Positions 1 to 8,407 of a DNA stretch of 64,000 nucleotides are shown here, piece by piece. This DNA comes from Okibacterium fritillariae (lineage in GTDB: Bacteria > Actinomycetota > Actinomycetes > Actinomycetales > Microbacteriaceae). Both the position numbers and the translations under genes were made by a program. The stretch's first letter is position 1. Each line of letters starts with the position of its first letter. The stretch is from NCBI RefSeq assembly GCF_900167575.1, contig NZ_FUZP01000001.1, positions 124,001-188,000 on the forward strand. Direction: 5' to 3'. Under the pieces are notes generated by a model, which saw nothing but the letters and a program-made list of their open reading frames with translations, made no database searches and was not told the DNA's origin.

Positions 1-1
1 C

Positions 2-406
2 GCGCAGATGTACGTGATCGCGCACGAGTGGGGTCACCACATCCAGAAGGTCACGGGCGTCTTCGACCGCACCGACCGCGGAGGATCCGGCCCGGCATCC
101 GATTCGGTGCGCACCGAGTTGCAGGCCGATTGCTACGCGGGCGCCTGGGCCAAGTTCGCGTCGACCACCGAGGATGCTTCGGGTCAGGCCCTGCTCAAAC
201 CCTTCACCGACGAGCAGATCGCGGATGCCCTGAATGCTGCGTCCGTCATCGGCGACGACCGCATTCAGGAACAGTCCTCGGGTCAGGTCGACCCCGACAC
301 CTGGACGCACGGCTCGAGCGCCTCGCGCCAGAAGTGGTTCACCGCGGGCCTCGACGGCGGCCCGCAGGCGTGCGACACGTTCGCCGTCTCGGCCTCGGAA
401 CTGTAG
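2..406 (+). CDS. Neutral zinc metallopeptidase, C-terminal part (5' end outside window)
   Basis: The reading frame is open at the left edge, so the true start lies upstream. The visible 134 residues begin with the zinc-binding helix HEWGHH (an HExxH-type motif). Later come the ELQADCYAG segment, whose Glu and Asp are typical of this family, and a tail containing HGSSASRQKWF. This pattern matches the YpfJ/KPN_02809 putative neutral zinc metallopeptidases (family knowledge), which are usually anchored at the membrane by an N-terminal helix that is not visible here. The substrate is unknown. A zinc-ribbon gene follows after 9 nt on the same strand. Confidence 0.85.
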   Translation, partial: AQMYVIAHEWGHHIQKVTGVFDRTDRGGSGPASDSVRTELQADCYAGAWAKFASTTEDASGQALLKPFTDEQIADALNAASVIGDDRIQEQSSGQVDPDTWTHGSSASRQKWFTAGLDGGPQACDTFAVSASEL

Positions 407-415
407 GGCGCGCCC

Positions 416-664
416 GTGTTACTCATCTTCGGCAGCCGCGTGACCGAGAGCATCGTCAACGTCGTCACGTTCGTCTGCGCCGTGTGCAATGTGCGGGCCC
501 CGCAGCAGGTCATCAAACGCGCCAACCGCTTCACACTGTTCTTCGTCCCCCTGTTCTCGTTCTCGAAGAAGCACGTCAACCGGTGCACCAATTGCGGCGC
601 CGAGACGCAATTGAGCGCCGAGCAGGTGCAACACTCGCTCGAGTGGAGTGCCTCGCAGCGCTGA
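416..664 (+). CDS. Small zinc-ribbon protein
   Basis: An 82-residue protein with a GTG start 9 nt after the metallopeptidase stop. Two CxxC pairs, at residues 21/24 and 57/60, are separated by a hydrophobic stretch (FTLFFVPLFSF). This is the layout of the small actinobacterial zinc-ribbon proteins, which probably bind one zinc ion. No enzymatic residues are visible and the role is unknown. The tight spacing suggests co-transcription with the peptidase. A strong hairpin overlaps the stop codon. Confidence 0.75.
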   Translation: MLLIFGSRVTESIVNVVTFVCAVCNVRAPQQVIKRANRFTLFFVPLFSFSKKHVNRCTNCGAETQLSAEQVQHSLEWSASQR

Positions 665-682
665 GTCGCTGCGCTGCGAGGC
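650..682 (+). terminator. Hairpin overlapping the stop of the zinc-ribbon gene
   Basis: A perfect 11-bp stem (gcctcgcagcg / cgctgcgaggc) encloses an 11-nt loop. The left arm lies inside the last codons and the stop codon (662-664) falls in the loop. It sits in the 40-bp gap before the convergent alkylsulfatase gene, so it probably acts as a terminator. There is no T-tract. Confidence 0.55.
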
Positions 683-704
683 CCCGGCCCGAGCGGAACA
701 GTTC

Positions 705-2477
705 CTAGCGGTCGGCGAGTGTGATGTGCTCCCCGCTGTGGGCTTCGAAGAACCCGAAGAAGGTTGCGGCCTCGTCGAGCCCGCCCATCGTGAAGTGGGC
801 GGCGCCCCCGTCGACGGCCTTCTTCAGCACGCCGAGCGCATCGAGGAAGATCATGCCCACGACGACCTGCTTGGGCACGCTCAGCACGAAACGCGCGTCG
901 GCCGGGACGGAATCTGTCACCTCGAGCACGCCGTTGCGCACGATGAGCCCGACCGTTTCGTCGGTGTCGAGGACGTGAACGCCCGCGGCGAATGTCGTCG
1001 TGCCGGCCACCTCGGGGTCGATGCGGAAACGCAGACTCGCGAGCAGGGCGGAACCGGGCATCGCCGCGATCTGGTCGGGCGCGTTGATCTCGATGCTGAG
1101 CGAGTAGTCGATGGTGCCGTCGAGTTCGCGCGCCGCCGTGAGATAGAAGTTGCGCCAGTTCGAGTTCGGCGTCTGATAGCCGAGTGCGCGCAACGCGTCG
1201 GCTTTGAGAAGCCGCGCCTCGGTGTCGTCCCGATTGATGCGCACGAGGTGACTGACCAGTTCGGCCGCCCACTGGTGGTCGCCGTCGCGTGCTGCGTCGC
1301 TCGCGATGCCGAAGACGGCGTCCCGCCCGCCGAGCAAGGCGACATAACGCTTCGATGATTCGCGGATGTTCAGTGGGGCGAGCGTCGTGGGGTCGGCGTT
1401 GAACCAGCCGAGTTCGCCCACATAGATCTGCCGCACCGAGTGGGGCACTCCGCCGTAGAAGTTGCCGAGCCACTCGCTCTCGGCGAGGGCCGCGGGAAGC
1501 GTCACACGCTCGACCAGGTCGTCGGGCAGGTAGCCCTTGTTGATCCAGCGCAGTGTCTGGTCGTAGACGTAGGAGATGGCATCGCGGTAGTCGGTGAGCA
1601 CCTTCGCGACCTCGGCGCGACCGGCGAGGGGCCGCCCGTGCGAGGGGATCATGACCTCGGCGGGCAGTGGGCGGAGGTTCTTGTCGATCGACGTGAACCA
1701 GGCTTGCGGGTCGCGGTAGCGGCTGCCCCGGATGGAGTGCAGGTTGGGGAACGATTCACCCTGGATGACCTCGGCCGATTGCAGCACGCCGAGGTCGGGG
1801 AACCAGGTCACGATCTCGTCGATGGCTTCAGAGGGCGCCCAGAAGATTTCCATGCGCACACCGGCAACGGTCAGCTCGAGGCGATCGTCGACGAGCGTGT
1901 TGGGCGTGACGAGAGACATCGTCTCCATGATGAAGTCGGGGCCGAGGCCGCCGTTGACGCGCCCCTTCGGCCCGACCTCGAGCAGGCCACCGAGCGAGTA
2001 GTCGGCGCGCACGGCGATGATCGGGCCGTCGCCCGAGATCGAGTTCGAGATGATGTTCGACATGAAGTCGCGGTGCGCAATGACGAGCACCTCGCCCGAG
2101 TCGGCCTGTTCCTGCGTGATGAACGCCTTGACGCCCGCGTTGTGGTCGGTGTGCCAGTGGGAGTAGAGAACCGCCTTGATCGGTTTGTCGCTGATCTTGC
2201 GCAGCTCGACGAGCTGGCGTTTGCCCTTCTCGACGTCTTCGGGAGGGTCGATCAGGATGAGCCCGTCGTCACCCTCGACGACGGTCAACGCCGACAGTGC
2301 ATAGCCGAAGATCTGGTAGACGCCCTTGCCCGTGATCTCGAAGACCCCGGGGTTCATGGTGCGTGAATGCTGCGTCATCTCGGGCGGAACGGTGTCCGCG
2401 TTGTCGGTGTAAGCGGTGTTCTCGCCCGATGGAGTGAACGTGATCCCCGCGTCTGCGCCCAGCCAGTATTTGTCCAT
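705..2477 (-). CDS. Alkylsulfatase (metallo-beta-lactamase fold, SdsA-like)
   Basis: A 590-residue protein. The metallo-beta-lactamase motif HWHTDH lies at residues 107-112 and supplies the zinc ligands. A later IPSHGRP segment fits another metal-binding site. The C-terminal 120 residues resemble the SCP2-like sterol-carrier domain of linear primary alkylsulfatases, which hydrolyse sulfate esters such as dodecyl sulfate to alcohol plus sulfate (family knowledge). I chose the ATG at 2477. The frame stays open another 222 codons upstream, but that part is low-complexity and antisense to the methyltransferase. No signal peptide is visible, unlike secreted SdsA1, so a cytoplasmic location is inferred. 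Confidence 0.85.
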   Translation of the reverse strand: MDKYWLGADAGITFTPSGENTAYTDNADTVPPEMTQHSRTMNPGVFEITGKGVYQIFGYALSALTVVEGDDGLILIDPPEDVEKGKRQLVELRKISDKPIKAVLYSHWHTDHNAGVKAFITQEQADSGEVLVIAHRDFMSNIISNSISGDGPIIAVRADYSLGGLLEVGPKGRVNGGLGPDFIMETMSLVTPNTLVDDRLELTVAGVRMEIFWAPSEAIDEIVTWFPDLGVLQSAEVIQGESFPNLHSIRGSRYRDPQAWFTSIDKNLRPLPAEVMIPSHGRPLAGRAEVAKVLTDYRDAISYVYDQTLRWINKGYLPDDLVERVTLPAALAESEWLGNFYGGVPHSVRQIYVGELGWFNADPTTLAPLNIRESSKRYVALLGGRDAVFGIASDAARDGDHQWAAELVSHLVRINRDDTEARLLKADALRALGYQTPNSNWRNFYLTAARELDGTIDYSLSIEINAPDQIAAMPGSALLASLRFRIDPEVAGTTTFAAGVHVLDTDETVGLIVRNGVLEVTDSVPADARFVLSVPKQVVVGMIFLDALGVLKKAVDGGAAHFTMGGLDEAATFFGFFEAHSGEHITLADR

Positions 2478-2674
2478 GGCGCTCACCGTACTCGCGGCGC
2501 CGTGCCGCTGATAGAGCACGAGTGGAGCGATCTGCGGGAAAAGCGAGAGTGGGCCGAGTTTGCAGCGTTTGGAGGGTGCCGCCGATCTCGCGTCTGACGG
2601 CGTGTCGGTCCGTTCGCCCGTCGCTGGCGATGCTCCCGTGGAAGAATTGGGGTTCCTTCGAGGGGGTTTCAACC

Positions 2675-3691
2675 GTGACATCCGACACCGCACGCGATCC
2701 GCACGGGGCCGCACGTTCCACGGGCCCCGGCCGCCTGCCGGCACTCGCGACCGTGGTCGACGCCCTGGCCTGTCCGGTGTGCGGCCTGCCGGTCGAACTC
2801 GATGCGGATGCGGCAGCCCTGACGTGCCACGGCGGACACGGGTTCGATATCGCGAAGCAAGGATATGTGTCGCTTCTTCGCGGCGGGGGCAACGCGACGA
2901 CCGGCGATAACGCCGAGATGGTCGCAGCGCGGGATGCCCTTCTGGAGCGAGGCCACTACGCACGCATCGCGGATGCCGTTGCGGATGCCGTCGAGACCGC
3001 GAAGCCACAGGGGCTCGTCGTCGACCTGGCGGGCGGTACCGGTTATTACCTCGAACGGGTCTTGCGCTCGCATCCCCGTCTGCGCGGCATCGACGTCGAT
3101 CTGTCGAAATTCGCCGCGCGCCGTGCCGCCCGCCGCGGCGCACCCGTCGCCCTGCCGCAACCGCAGACCCTCGCGGACAACCAGACGCAGACGGCCGTGG
3201 GAGCGCAGCTTTCCACGCTCGACCCGGCTCCGACGCTGGCCGCGGTCGTGGCGGATGTGTGGCAACCGCTGCCCCTGCAGACGGGCGTCGCGGCCGCCAT
3301 CCTGAGCATTTTCGGGCCGCGCAATCGACCCGAGATCCTGCGCGTGCTGCAGCCCGGCGGCCGGCTCGTCGTCGTCACGCCCACCGCTCGTCACCTGCGC
3401 GAGCTCATCGGGCCTCTGGGTATGATCGGTGTCGACGATCGCAAACAGGAGCGCCTCGCGGCCCAGCTCGACGGTTTCGTCGACCTGTCGTCAACCTCGG
3501 TCGAATACGAAACATCGATGAGTCACGCGGATGTCGTGAACGACGTGCTCATGGGGCCGAGCGCCCACCATGTCGATGCCGATAGGCTCGCGGCGCGCGT
3601 CGCCGAGCTACCCGACCCGGTTGCCGTGACCGTGTCGGTGACCGTGACCACCGCTTTCGCGCCGCGCGAGCCTTCGGCCGACCAGGGCTGA
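2675..3691 (+). CDS. RlmA-type 23S rRNA guanine-N1 methyltransferase
   Basis: A 338-residue protein starting at GTG 2675 behind the purine-rich site gaggggg. An N-terminal zinc ribbon (CPVCG, then a TCHGGHGFDIAKQGY segment) precedes an SAM-dependent Rossmann methyltransferase domain with the glycine loop VVDLAGGTGYY. The order and motifs match RlmA (G745/G748 of 23S rRNA in domain II), which in Gram-positive relatives such as TlrB can affect macrolide sensitivity (family knowledge). It is convergent with the fluoride channel gene, 17 nt away. The exact target base cannot be read from sequence. Confidence 0.8.
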   Translation: MTSDTARDPHGAARSTGPGRLPALATVVDALACPVCGLPVELDADAAALTCHGGHGFDIAKQGYVSLLRGGGNATTGDNAEMVAARDALLERGHYARIADAVADAVETAKPQGLVVDLAGGTGYYLERVLRSHPRLRGIDVDLSKFAARRAARRGAPVALPQPQTLADNQTQTAVGAQLSTLDPAPTLAAVVADVWQPLPLQTGVAAAILSIFGPRNRPEILRVLQPGGRLVVVTPTARHLRELIGPLGMIGVDDRKQERLAAQLDGFVDLSSTSVEYETSMSHADVVNDVLMGPSAHHVDADRLAARVAELPDPVAVTVSVTVTTAFAPREPSADQG

Positions 3692-3708
3692 GCGACCGCT
3701 CGCATCGG

Positions 3709-4092
3709 TCAGAGGGCCGAGCCGAGGATGAGCCCGGCGGTGGCGAGCACCACGCAGAGTGCAAGCATCCCGAAGCCGTTCAGGGCGGCCGCGCCGAGAC
3801 GCCGCTCCTGCAGCAGCCGCACCGTCTCGAAACTCGCCGTGCTGAACGTGGTGTACCCGCCGAGGAAGCCCGCTCCCACGACGGCGTGCAGCGTCTCGGG
3901 GAGGAGCTGCGCCGAGGTGAGGCCGACGACGAGTCCGAGGAGGAGCGAGCCCGTCGCGTTGATGACGAAGGTGCCGACGGGGAACGTGGTGCGCTGTGTC
4001 GTGCGCGCACGCACAACCCCGTCGAGCACGAACCGGGCTGCGGCGCCGAGACCGCCGGCGACCGCGATTGCGACGAAGAGAACAGGGGTCAC
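3709..4092 (-). CDS. fluC: Fluoride ion channel FluC/CrcB, second of a pair
   Basis: A 127-residue membrane protein with four predicted helices. It shows the family signatures VINATGSLLLG and GGYTTFSTASFE, whose Thr/Phe residues line the fluoride pore. Its GTG start overlaps the stop of the upstream paralogue by 4 nt (GTGA), so the two are translationally coupled. Many Gram-positive bacteria carry two adjacent fluC genes whose products may assemble as antiparallel heterodimers (family knowledge). The function is export of toxic fluoride down its gradient. Confidence 0.9.
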   Translation of the reverse strand: MTPVLFVAIAVAGGLGAAARFVLDGVVRARTTQRTTFPVGTFVINATGSLLLGLVVGLTSAQLLPETLHAVVGAGFLGGYTTFSTASFETVRLLQERRLGAAALNGFGMLALCVVLATAGLILGSAL

Positions 4093-4760
4093 GAGTCGCC
4101 TGCGCTCTCGGATCGTGTGGTCGGGCGGGAGCCTCGAGTGCGGTTGCCCGCCTGAGGGGTGGGGTTGCCGACCGTAGGGGTGTCCGAAAGCCGTGCGCCG
4201 CGACCGCCGACCCACATGCCCAGGGCGCTCGCCGCCCCGCCGATGACGATGCTGGCCACCGCGTAGGCGGCGCCGGTGAGTTGCTGCCCGGGCGAACCGC
4301 TCGTGAGTAGACCCGCCGTGTCGGCGGCGAGGGCGCTATAAGTGGTGAAGCCGCCGAGTACACCCGTTCCGAAGGTCACGCGCAGGGTGCGGCGGCGTCC
4401 GACATCCGGCCCGCGCGCGGCGAGAGCGGCCAGCAATATGCCGAGCACGAAGCCGCCGCCCACGTTGATCGCGCCGACGGTGAGGGGAAGGCCGGGGGCG
4501 ATGGCACCGATCGCCCCGTCGGTGGCGGATGTCTGCACGGGAAACGCCAGGGTCAACGCCTCGCGCGCGGCCGTTCCGACGGCCCCGCCGACCGCGACCA
4601 GCGCGATGAGGAACCATCGCAGATGCGCGGGCTTCTCGGCGCCGGCGAGCCCGGTTCGCTTCGACGAGGGCGGCTTGAGCGGGCGGCGCGCTTCATCGGC
4701 GACGAGATCGCTATCGATGGGCAGGCCGTGTACACCGGATGTCGATTCCCGCTCGTCCAC
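4089..4760 (-). CDS. fluC: Fluoride ion channel FluC/CrcB, first of a pair
   Basis: A 223-residue protein. A hydrophilic N-terminal extension of about 50 residues precedes the four-helix FluC core with the signature GGFTTYSALA, and a roughly 40-residue polar tail follows it. I chose GTG 4760 because gggaga lies 4-5 nt upstream; the frame runs open to 4919 without a better site. The core is diverged from the downstream paralogue (TTYSA instead of TTFST). I searched the 176 nt upstream for a fluoride riboswitch and saw none. Confidence 0.82.
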   Translation of the reverse strand: MDERESTSGVHGLPIDSDLVADEARRPLKPPSSKRTGLAGAEKPAHLRWFLIALVAVGGAVGTAAREALTLAFPVQTSATDGAIGAIAPGLPLTVGAINVGGGFVLGILLAALAARGPDVGRRRTLRVTFGTGVLGGFTTYSALAADTAGLLTSGSPGQQLTGAAYAVASIVIGGAASALGMWVGGRGARLSDTPTVGNPTPQAGNRTRGSRPTTRSESAGDS

Positions 4761-4936
4761 GTGTCTCCCAACCCACGGCCGCACACACGCGACCCGTCGA
4801 TCCTCCCACCTTCGCACGGGCGCGACAATCGTGCCGCCAGGCCCGCGCGAGTGCCGTGCCACGGGACTAAACTTCTGGCCGAGCGGCGGCGAGACACGCA
4901 CTCGATCACCGCCCGACACGCCGAGGGAGGCGCAAC

Positions 4937-5434
4937 GTGCAGCAGATCAGGGATGCCGCGCCGAACGACGGCCGCGACGAGACACCCAACGAGCGTTCCG
5001 ACCGCAACTGGGACGAACTCATGCAGGAGTTCCGGGTGGTGCAGACGGGCACGCAGATCCTCGCAGGCTTTCTCGTCACCCTCCCGTTCCAGGCGCGCTT
5101 CACGAAGCTCGACGCGTTCGAGGTGACGACCTACCTCGTGCTCGTCTTTCTGGCGGCCGCGGTCACCCTGCTCGCTCTCGCACCCGTGGCTCTGCACCGC
5201 TTGCTGTTCCGCCGCGGGGCGAAGGTCGTGCTCGTGACGGCGGCCAGCCGCATCCTGATCGTGTGTCTCGCTCTTGGCTCGTTGCTGTTCGGCGGCGTCG
5301 CCATGTTCGTGTGCGATTTCGTGATCGGGCGCACCGCCGGAATCGTCGCGGGCGCCGGCATCCTCGTGGTCGTCGCGGTCATCTGGGTGGTCGTGCCGCT
5401 CATCCTGCGACGCGCGAAAGACGAGTCTGTCTGA
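4937..5434 (+). CDS. DUF6328-type four-helix membrane protein
   Basis: A 165-residue protein with a GTG start behind gagggagg. A charged N-terminus ending in NWDELMQEFRVVQTG is followed by about four hydrophobic segments (residues roughly 42-60, 66-90, 103-128 and 133-155). This arrangement and the ELMQEFRVVQTGTQIL segment match the actinobacterial DUF6328 family. Members are sometimes labelled sodium:proton antiporter without evidence. The function is unknown. The gene is divergent from fluC. Confidence 0.75.
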   Translation: MQQIRDAAPNDGRDETPNERSDRNWDELMQEFRVVQTGTQILAGFLVTLPFQARFTKLDAFEVTTYLVLVFLAAAVTLLALAPVALHRLLFRRGAKVVLVTAASRILIVCLALGSLLFGGVAMFVCDFVIGRTAGIVAGAGILVVVAVIWVVVPLILRRAKDESV

Positions 5435-5463
5435 CCGGGGAGCTCGGCGGGCCTGCCGGCTGG

Positions 5464-5510
5464 TTGACACCCAAAGCTAATGCTGTTAGTTTCTAGCTAA
5501 CGGCGTTAGC
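5464..5510 (+). promoter_or_regulatory. Promoter with two TetR-type operators
   Basis: TTGACA (5464-5469) and TAGTTT (5487-5492) are spaced by 17 nt and form a good SigA promoter. Two related palindromes overlap it. gctaatgctgttagt (5476-5490) covers the spacer and -10, and gctaacggcgttagc (5496-5510) covers the start region. The second is a perfect 7-1-7 inverted repeat. They are 20 bp apart, so two repressor dimers would sit about two helical turns apart. The likely ligand is the TetR protein encoded by the second gene of this operon. Confidence 0.65.
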
Positions 5511-5531
5511 CGAAACTGACAGGAGACCATC

Positions 5532-6383
5532 ATGACCGAGTTCCTCGCCCTCGATGAAGGCACCCTCGCTTACGACATCGTCGGCTCCGGCCCGCTCGTC
5601 GTGCTCGCTCACGGCATGGGGGACAGTCGCGAAGCCTTCCGCTTCATCGCCCCCGCACTCGTGGCGGCGGGCTACCGCGTCGCCTCGGTCGACCTGCGCG
5701 GCTGCGGTGAATCGAGCGTCGAGTGGCCCACCTATACCCGCACGGCCATCGCGGGCGATCTGCTCGCCCTCGTGCGTCACCTCGGTGGCCCGGCGGTGCT
5801 GGTCGGGCACTCCATCGCGGGCGGCGCCGTTAGCATCGCCGCCGCCGACGCGCCCGAGCTCGTCACCGCGGTCGTCGAACTCGGCCCGTTCACGCGCAAG
5901 CAGAAGATCCGCCTCGGCGACTTCGGTGTGGCTCGTTACCGCCGCGGCGCGCTGCACCTCATCGCGACGACCATGCTCGGCAGCACCCGCCAGTGGTCGA
6001 AATACCTCGACGGCGCCTACCCCGGCGCCAAACCCGCCGACTGGTCGGCGCGCCTCGCCGAGATCACCACCTCGCTCGAGCAGCCGGGCCGCATGAAGGT
6101 GCTGCAGAAGATGGGCTCGCTCCCGCCCGTCGACGCCGGCCAGGCGCTGCCACGCGTCACGCGCCCCGTGCTCGTCATCCAGGGCTCCGACGACCCCGAC
6201 TGGGTGTCACCCCGCGCGGAAGGCGAGGCGATTCTCGCCGATCTGCCCGCCGGCCTCGGCCAGCTGATCATGATCGAGGGCGCCGGGCACTACCCGCACG
6301 TCGAGGCGCCGCGTGAGACACTCGAGGCGATGCTCCCCTTCCTCAACACGGTCGCCCCCGCCCGCAACGGTTCGCATGCCTAG
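5532..6383 (+). CDS. Alpha/beta-fold hydrolase
   Basis: A 283-residue protein with aggag upstream of the ATG. It has the oxyanion HG motif (LAHGMG), the nucleophile elbow GHSIAG with Ser94, and a C-terminal GAGHYPHVEAP segment carrying the catalytic His. The acid is probably the Asp in GSDDPDW. It resembles small ester or lactone hydrolases, but the substrate is unknown. It is the first gene of a two-gene operon, and its stop overlaps the TetR start by 8 nt. Expression is probably repressed by that TetR. Confidence 0.8.
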   Translation: MTEFLALDEGTLAYDIVGSGPLVVLAHGMGDSREAFRFIAPALVAAGYRVASVDLRGCGESSVEWPTYTRTAIAGDLLALVRHLGGPAVLVGHSIAGGAVSIAAADAPELVTAVVELGPFTRKQKIRLGDFGVARYRRGALHLIATTMLGSTRQWSKYLDGAYPGAKPADWSARLAEITTSLEQPGRMKVLQKMGSLPPVDAGQALPRVTRPVLVIQGSDDPDWVSPRAEGEAILADLPAGLGQLIMIEGAGHYPHVEAPRETLEAMLPFLNTVAPARNGSHA

Positions 6384-6942
6384 GGCGGGCCTCGACCGGT
6401 CATCCGTCATCGCGGCAGGCGCCGACCTGGCCGACGAGATCGGCTTCGTGGCGCTCAGCATGGGGGCGCTCGCCCAGCGTGTCGGTGTGCGCACGCCGTC
6501 GCTCTACAAGCACGTCGAGAACCAGGCCGACCTCAACCGTGCGATCGCGACGCTGGCGCTCACCGAGGCGGGCGCGGCGATGGGTGCCGCCATCCAGGGG
6601 CTCGCGGGCCGGGATGCGCTCGCCGCCGCGGCGCACGCGCTCCGGAGCTTCGCGCTCGAGCATCCGGGTCGCTATGCCGCAACCGTGAGTTTCGAGCCGC
6701 TCAGCCCCGACGACCCGCTGGCGCTTGCCGCGGCAGAGGGCCTGCGACCCCTGAGGGCCGTGCTGCAGGGGTACGACGTGGCGCCCGAGCAGTCCACCCA
6801 CGCGTTGCGCGCCGTGCGCAGCATGTTCCACGGGTTCGCGAGCATCCAGTCCACGGGCGGCTTCCGCTGGGCCGACGACATCGACGACAGCTTCGAGTGG
6901 CTCATCGACCTGGTCGATCGTGGGTTGCGCTCGCAGAACTAG
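6376..6942 (+). CDS. TetR-family regulator with WHG-type C-terminal domain
   Basis: A 188-residue protein starting at ATG 6376, inside the end of the hydrolase gene. The N-terminal helix-turn-helix includes LSMGALAQRVGVRTPSLYKHV. The C-terminal part contains SMFHGFASIQSTGGF, the pattern of TetR_C domains with a WHG-like motif. It probably binds the gctaac/gttagc palindromes upstream of the operon, giving autoregulation plus control of the hydrolase. The inducer is unknown. Confidence 0.8.
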   Translation: MPRAGLDRSSVIAAGADLADEIGFVALSMGALAQRVGVRTPSLYKHVENQADLNRAIATLALTEAGAAMGAAIQGLAGRDALAAAAHALRSFALEHPGRYAATVSFEPLSPDDPLALAAAEGLRPLRAVLQGYDVAPEQSTHALRAVRSMFHGFASIQSTGGFRWADDIDDSFEWLIDLVDRGLRSQN

Positions 6943-7016
6943 ATCGGCGTCCGTGCGGCCGCAGTCCTGAATTGCGCCCCATCGTGGTCGCCTGCCTGCA
7001 TTGAGCGTCGAAAGCG

Positions 7017-8234
7017 CTAGCGTCCCTGCGTCGTGGCGACGAAAACCGTTCCGCTGCCCGTGAAGACCAGCCGCCCCTCATCCGGTGTGACGAAGGCGTA
7101 TTGCCCGCGGTCGAGGGTTGTCGACCCGTGATTGCCGGTGAGCGTGACCTGGCCGTCGGTGACGATCGCGATGGCCGGGCCGGGCAGGTCGAACTCGGAT
7201 GCCGCGTCGGAGTCGCCATCGGCAGCACTCACGTCGGCCCGCAGCAGCTCGAAGTCCGGCACATCCCACGGCACGAAGAGGTCGAGGCCGTCGGCAAGGC
7301 GCGTCGGTTCGAGGTGCGGCACGGGGCGGGGCTCGAAGTCGAGCACGTCGAGCAGCTCGGGCACATCGACGTGCTTCGGAGTGAGCCCGCCGCGCAGCAC
7401 GTTGTCGCTCGCGGCCATGAGCTCGATGCCGATGCCATCCAAATAGGCGTGGATGTTGCCGGCGGGAAGGAACAGGGCCTCGCCCGCGCTCAGCGTCACC
7501 AGGTTGACGAGCGTCGCCACGACGATGCCCGGGTCGCCCGGGTACTCCTCGGCCAGGCGCGCCACGAGGGCCCGCTCGGCCGCGAAATCGGAGGACGCGC
7601 CGCCGCTCGCGGCCGCGGCCACGACTGCGCTCACGAGATCCTGCGCCGGCTCGCCGAGCACGCGTGCCACCGTCGTGCGCAAACCGTCCGGGGCGGTCAG
7701 GCCCGCACGCAGCTCCTCGATCTGAGCGCGCTGCTCGGCCGTCGGGGCCGTCGATGCGAGATCAGCCAGAAGAGCGTCGGTGCCCGACAGTTCGCGAAAA
7801 CCGCACAGAGCCTCGAAGCCGTCGCGCAACGCGACGATGAGCTCGGGCTTGTGCAGCCGGTCCTTGTAGTTGCGGTTCGCGGCATCGAGCGGGATGCCGC
7901 GCCGCTCCTCCTCGTCGAAACCGTCCGCGGCGCGCGCCAACGACGGGTGCGCCTGCAGCGAGAGCGGATGCGCCGCGGCGAGAATTTTGAGCAGGAACGG
8001 CAGCTCGGAGCGGTCGCCGAGTGCCGTGCGCGGGTCGCTCGCGAACCAGTCGGCGAGGTCGGCGTGTTCGCTCACGGGCGCCCCCGCTGCGATCGGCGTC
8101 GGTCGACCCGAGTGAGCGCCCAACCACAGTTCCGCCTCGGGCGCACCGGATGGCGTCGTGCCGAGCAGCTCGGCCATCGCCGTGGTCGACCCCCACGCAT
8201 AGTCGCGGGGTGTGGCGTCGAGGGGGACGAACAT
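7017..8234 (-). CDS. manA: Mannose-6-phosphate isomerase, class I
   Basis: A 405-residue protein that interconverts fructose-6-phosphate and mannose-6-phosphate and supplies GDP-mannose for glycans. Family features are visible: the N-terminal DYAWGS, the zinc-ligand segment LSLQAHPS, AGNIHAYLDGIGIELMA with another metal ligand and catalytic-site residues, and LRGGLTPKHVDV. ATG 8234 is preceded by gagagga. The cupin-like C-terminal domain is complete. The gene stands alone, convergent with the TetR gene. Confidence 0.92.
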   Translation of the reverse strand: MFVPLDATPRDYAWGSTTAMAELLGTTPSGAPEAELWLGAHSGRPTPIAAGAPVSEHADLADWFASDPRTALGDRSELPFLLKILAAAHPLSLQAHPSLARAADGFDEEERRGIPLDAANRNYKDRLHKPELIVALRDGFEALCGFRELSGTDALLADLASTAPTAEQRAQIEELRAGLTAPDGLRTTVARVLGEPAQDLVSAVVAAAASGGASSDFAAERALVARLAEEYPGDPGIVVATLVNLVTLSAGEALFLPAGNIHAYLDGIGIELMAASDNVLRGGLTPKHVDVPELLDVLDFEPRPVPHLEPTRLADGLDLFVPWDVPDFELLRADVSAADGDSDAASEFDLPGPAIAIVTDGQVTLTGNHGSTTLDRGQYAFVTPDEGRLVFTGSGTVFVATTQGR

Positions 8235-8362
8235 GTTTTGCGGTCCTCTCAGGGGAGCTGCGCTCACGCGGACACCGCAACGGTCGCTGCCCCGGGGAGG
8301 GCGGTCCATTGCGGCCACTTCTCAGCACGATACAGGACCGGCCCGACGTGCCGCCGAACGCA

Positions 8363-8399
8363 CGAGTGGCGGAGCGATCGCCGATCGCCCCGCCACTCG
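8363..8399 (-). terminator. Two-tier hairpin after the haloperoxidase-type gene
   Basis: The outer 10-bp stem is cgagtggcgg / ccgccactcg. A nested 6-bp hairpin (gcgatc-gcc-gatcgc) fills the loop. It begins 8 nt after the end of the gene on the minus strand. There is no T-tract. The design resembles other gene-end hairpins in this window. Confidence 0.6.
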
Positions 8400-8407
8400 C
8401 CTCGGAA

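Noticed and set aside
705-3143. 812-codon reading frame for the alkylsulfatase
   Set aside because: The extra 222 N-terminal codons are Arg/Pro-rich and antisense to the well-supported methyltransferase gene. ATG 2477 begins a normal family N-terminus.
4761-4936. Fluoride riboswitch upstream of the fluC pair
   Set aside because: I looked for the conserved crcB-motif elements on the minus strand and did not find them.
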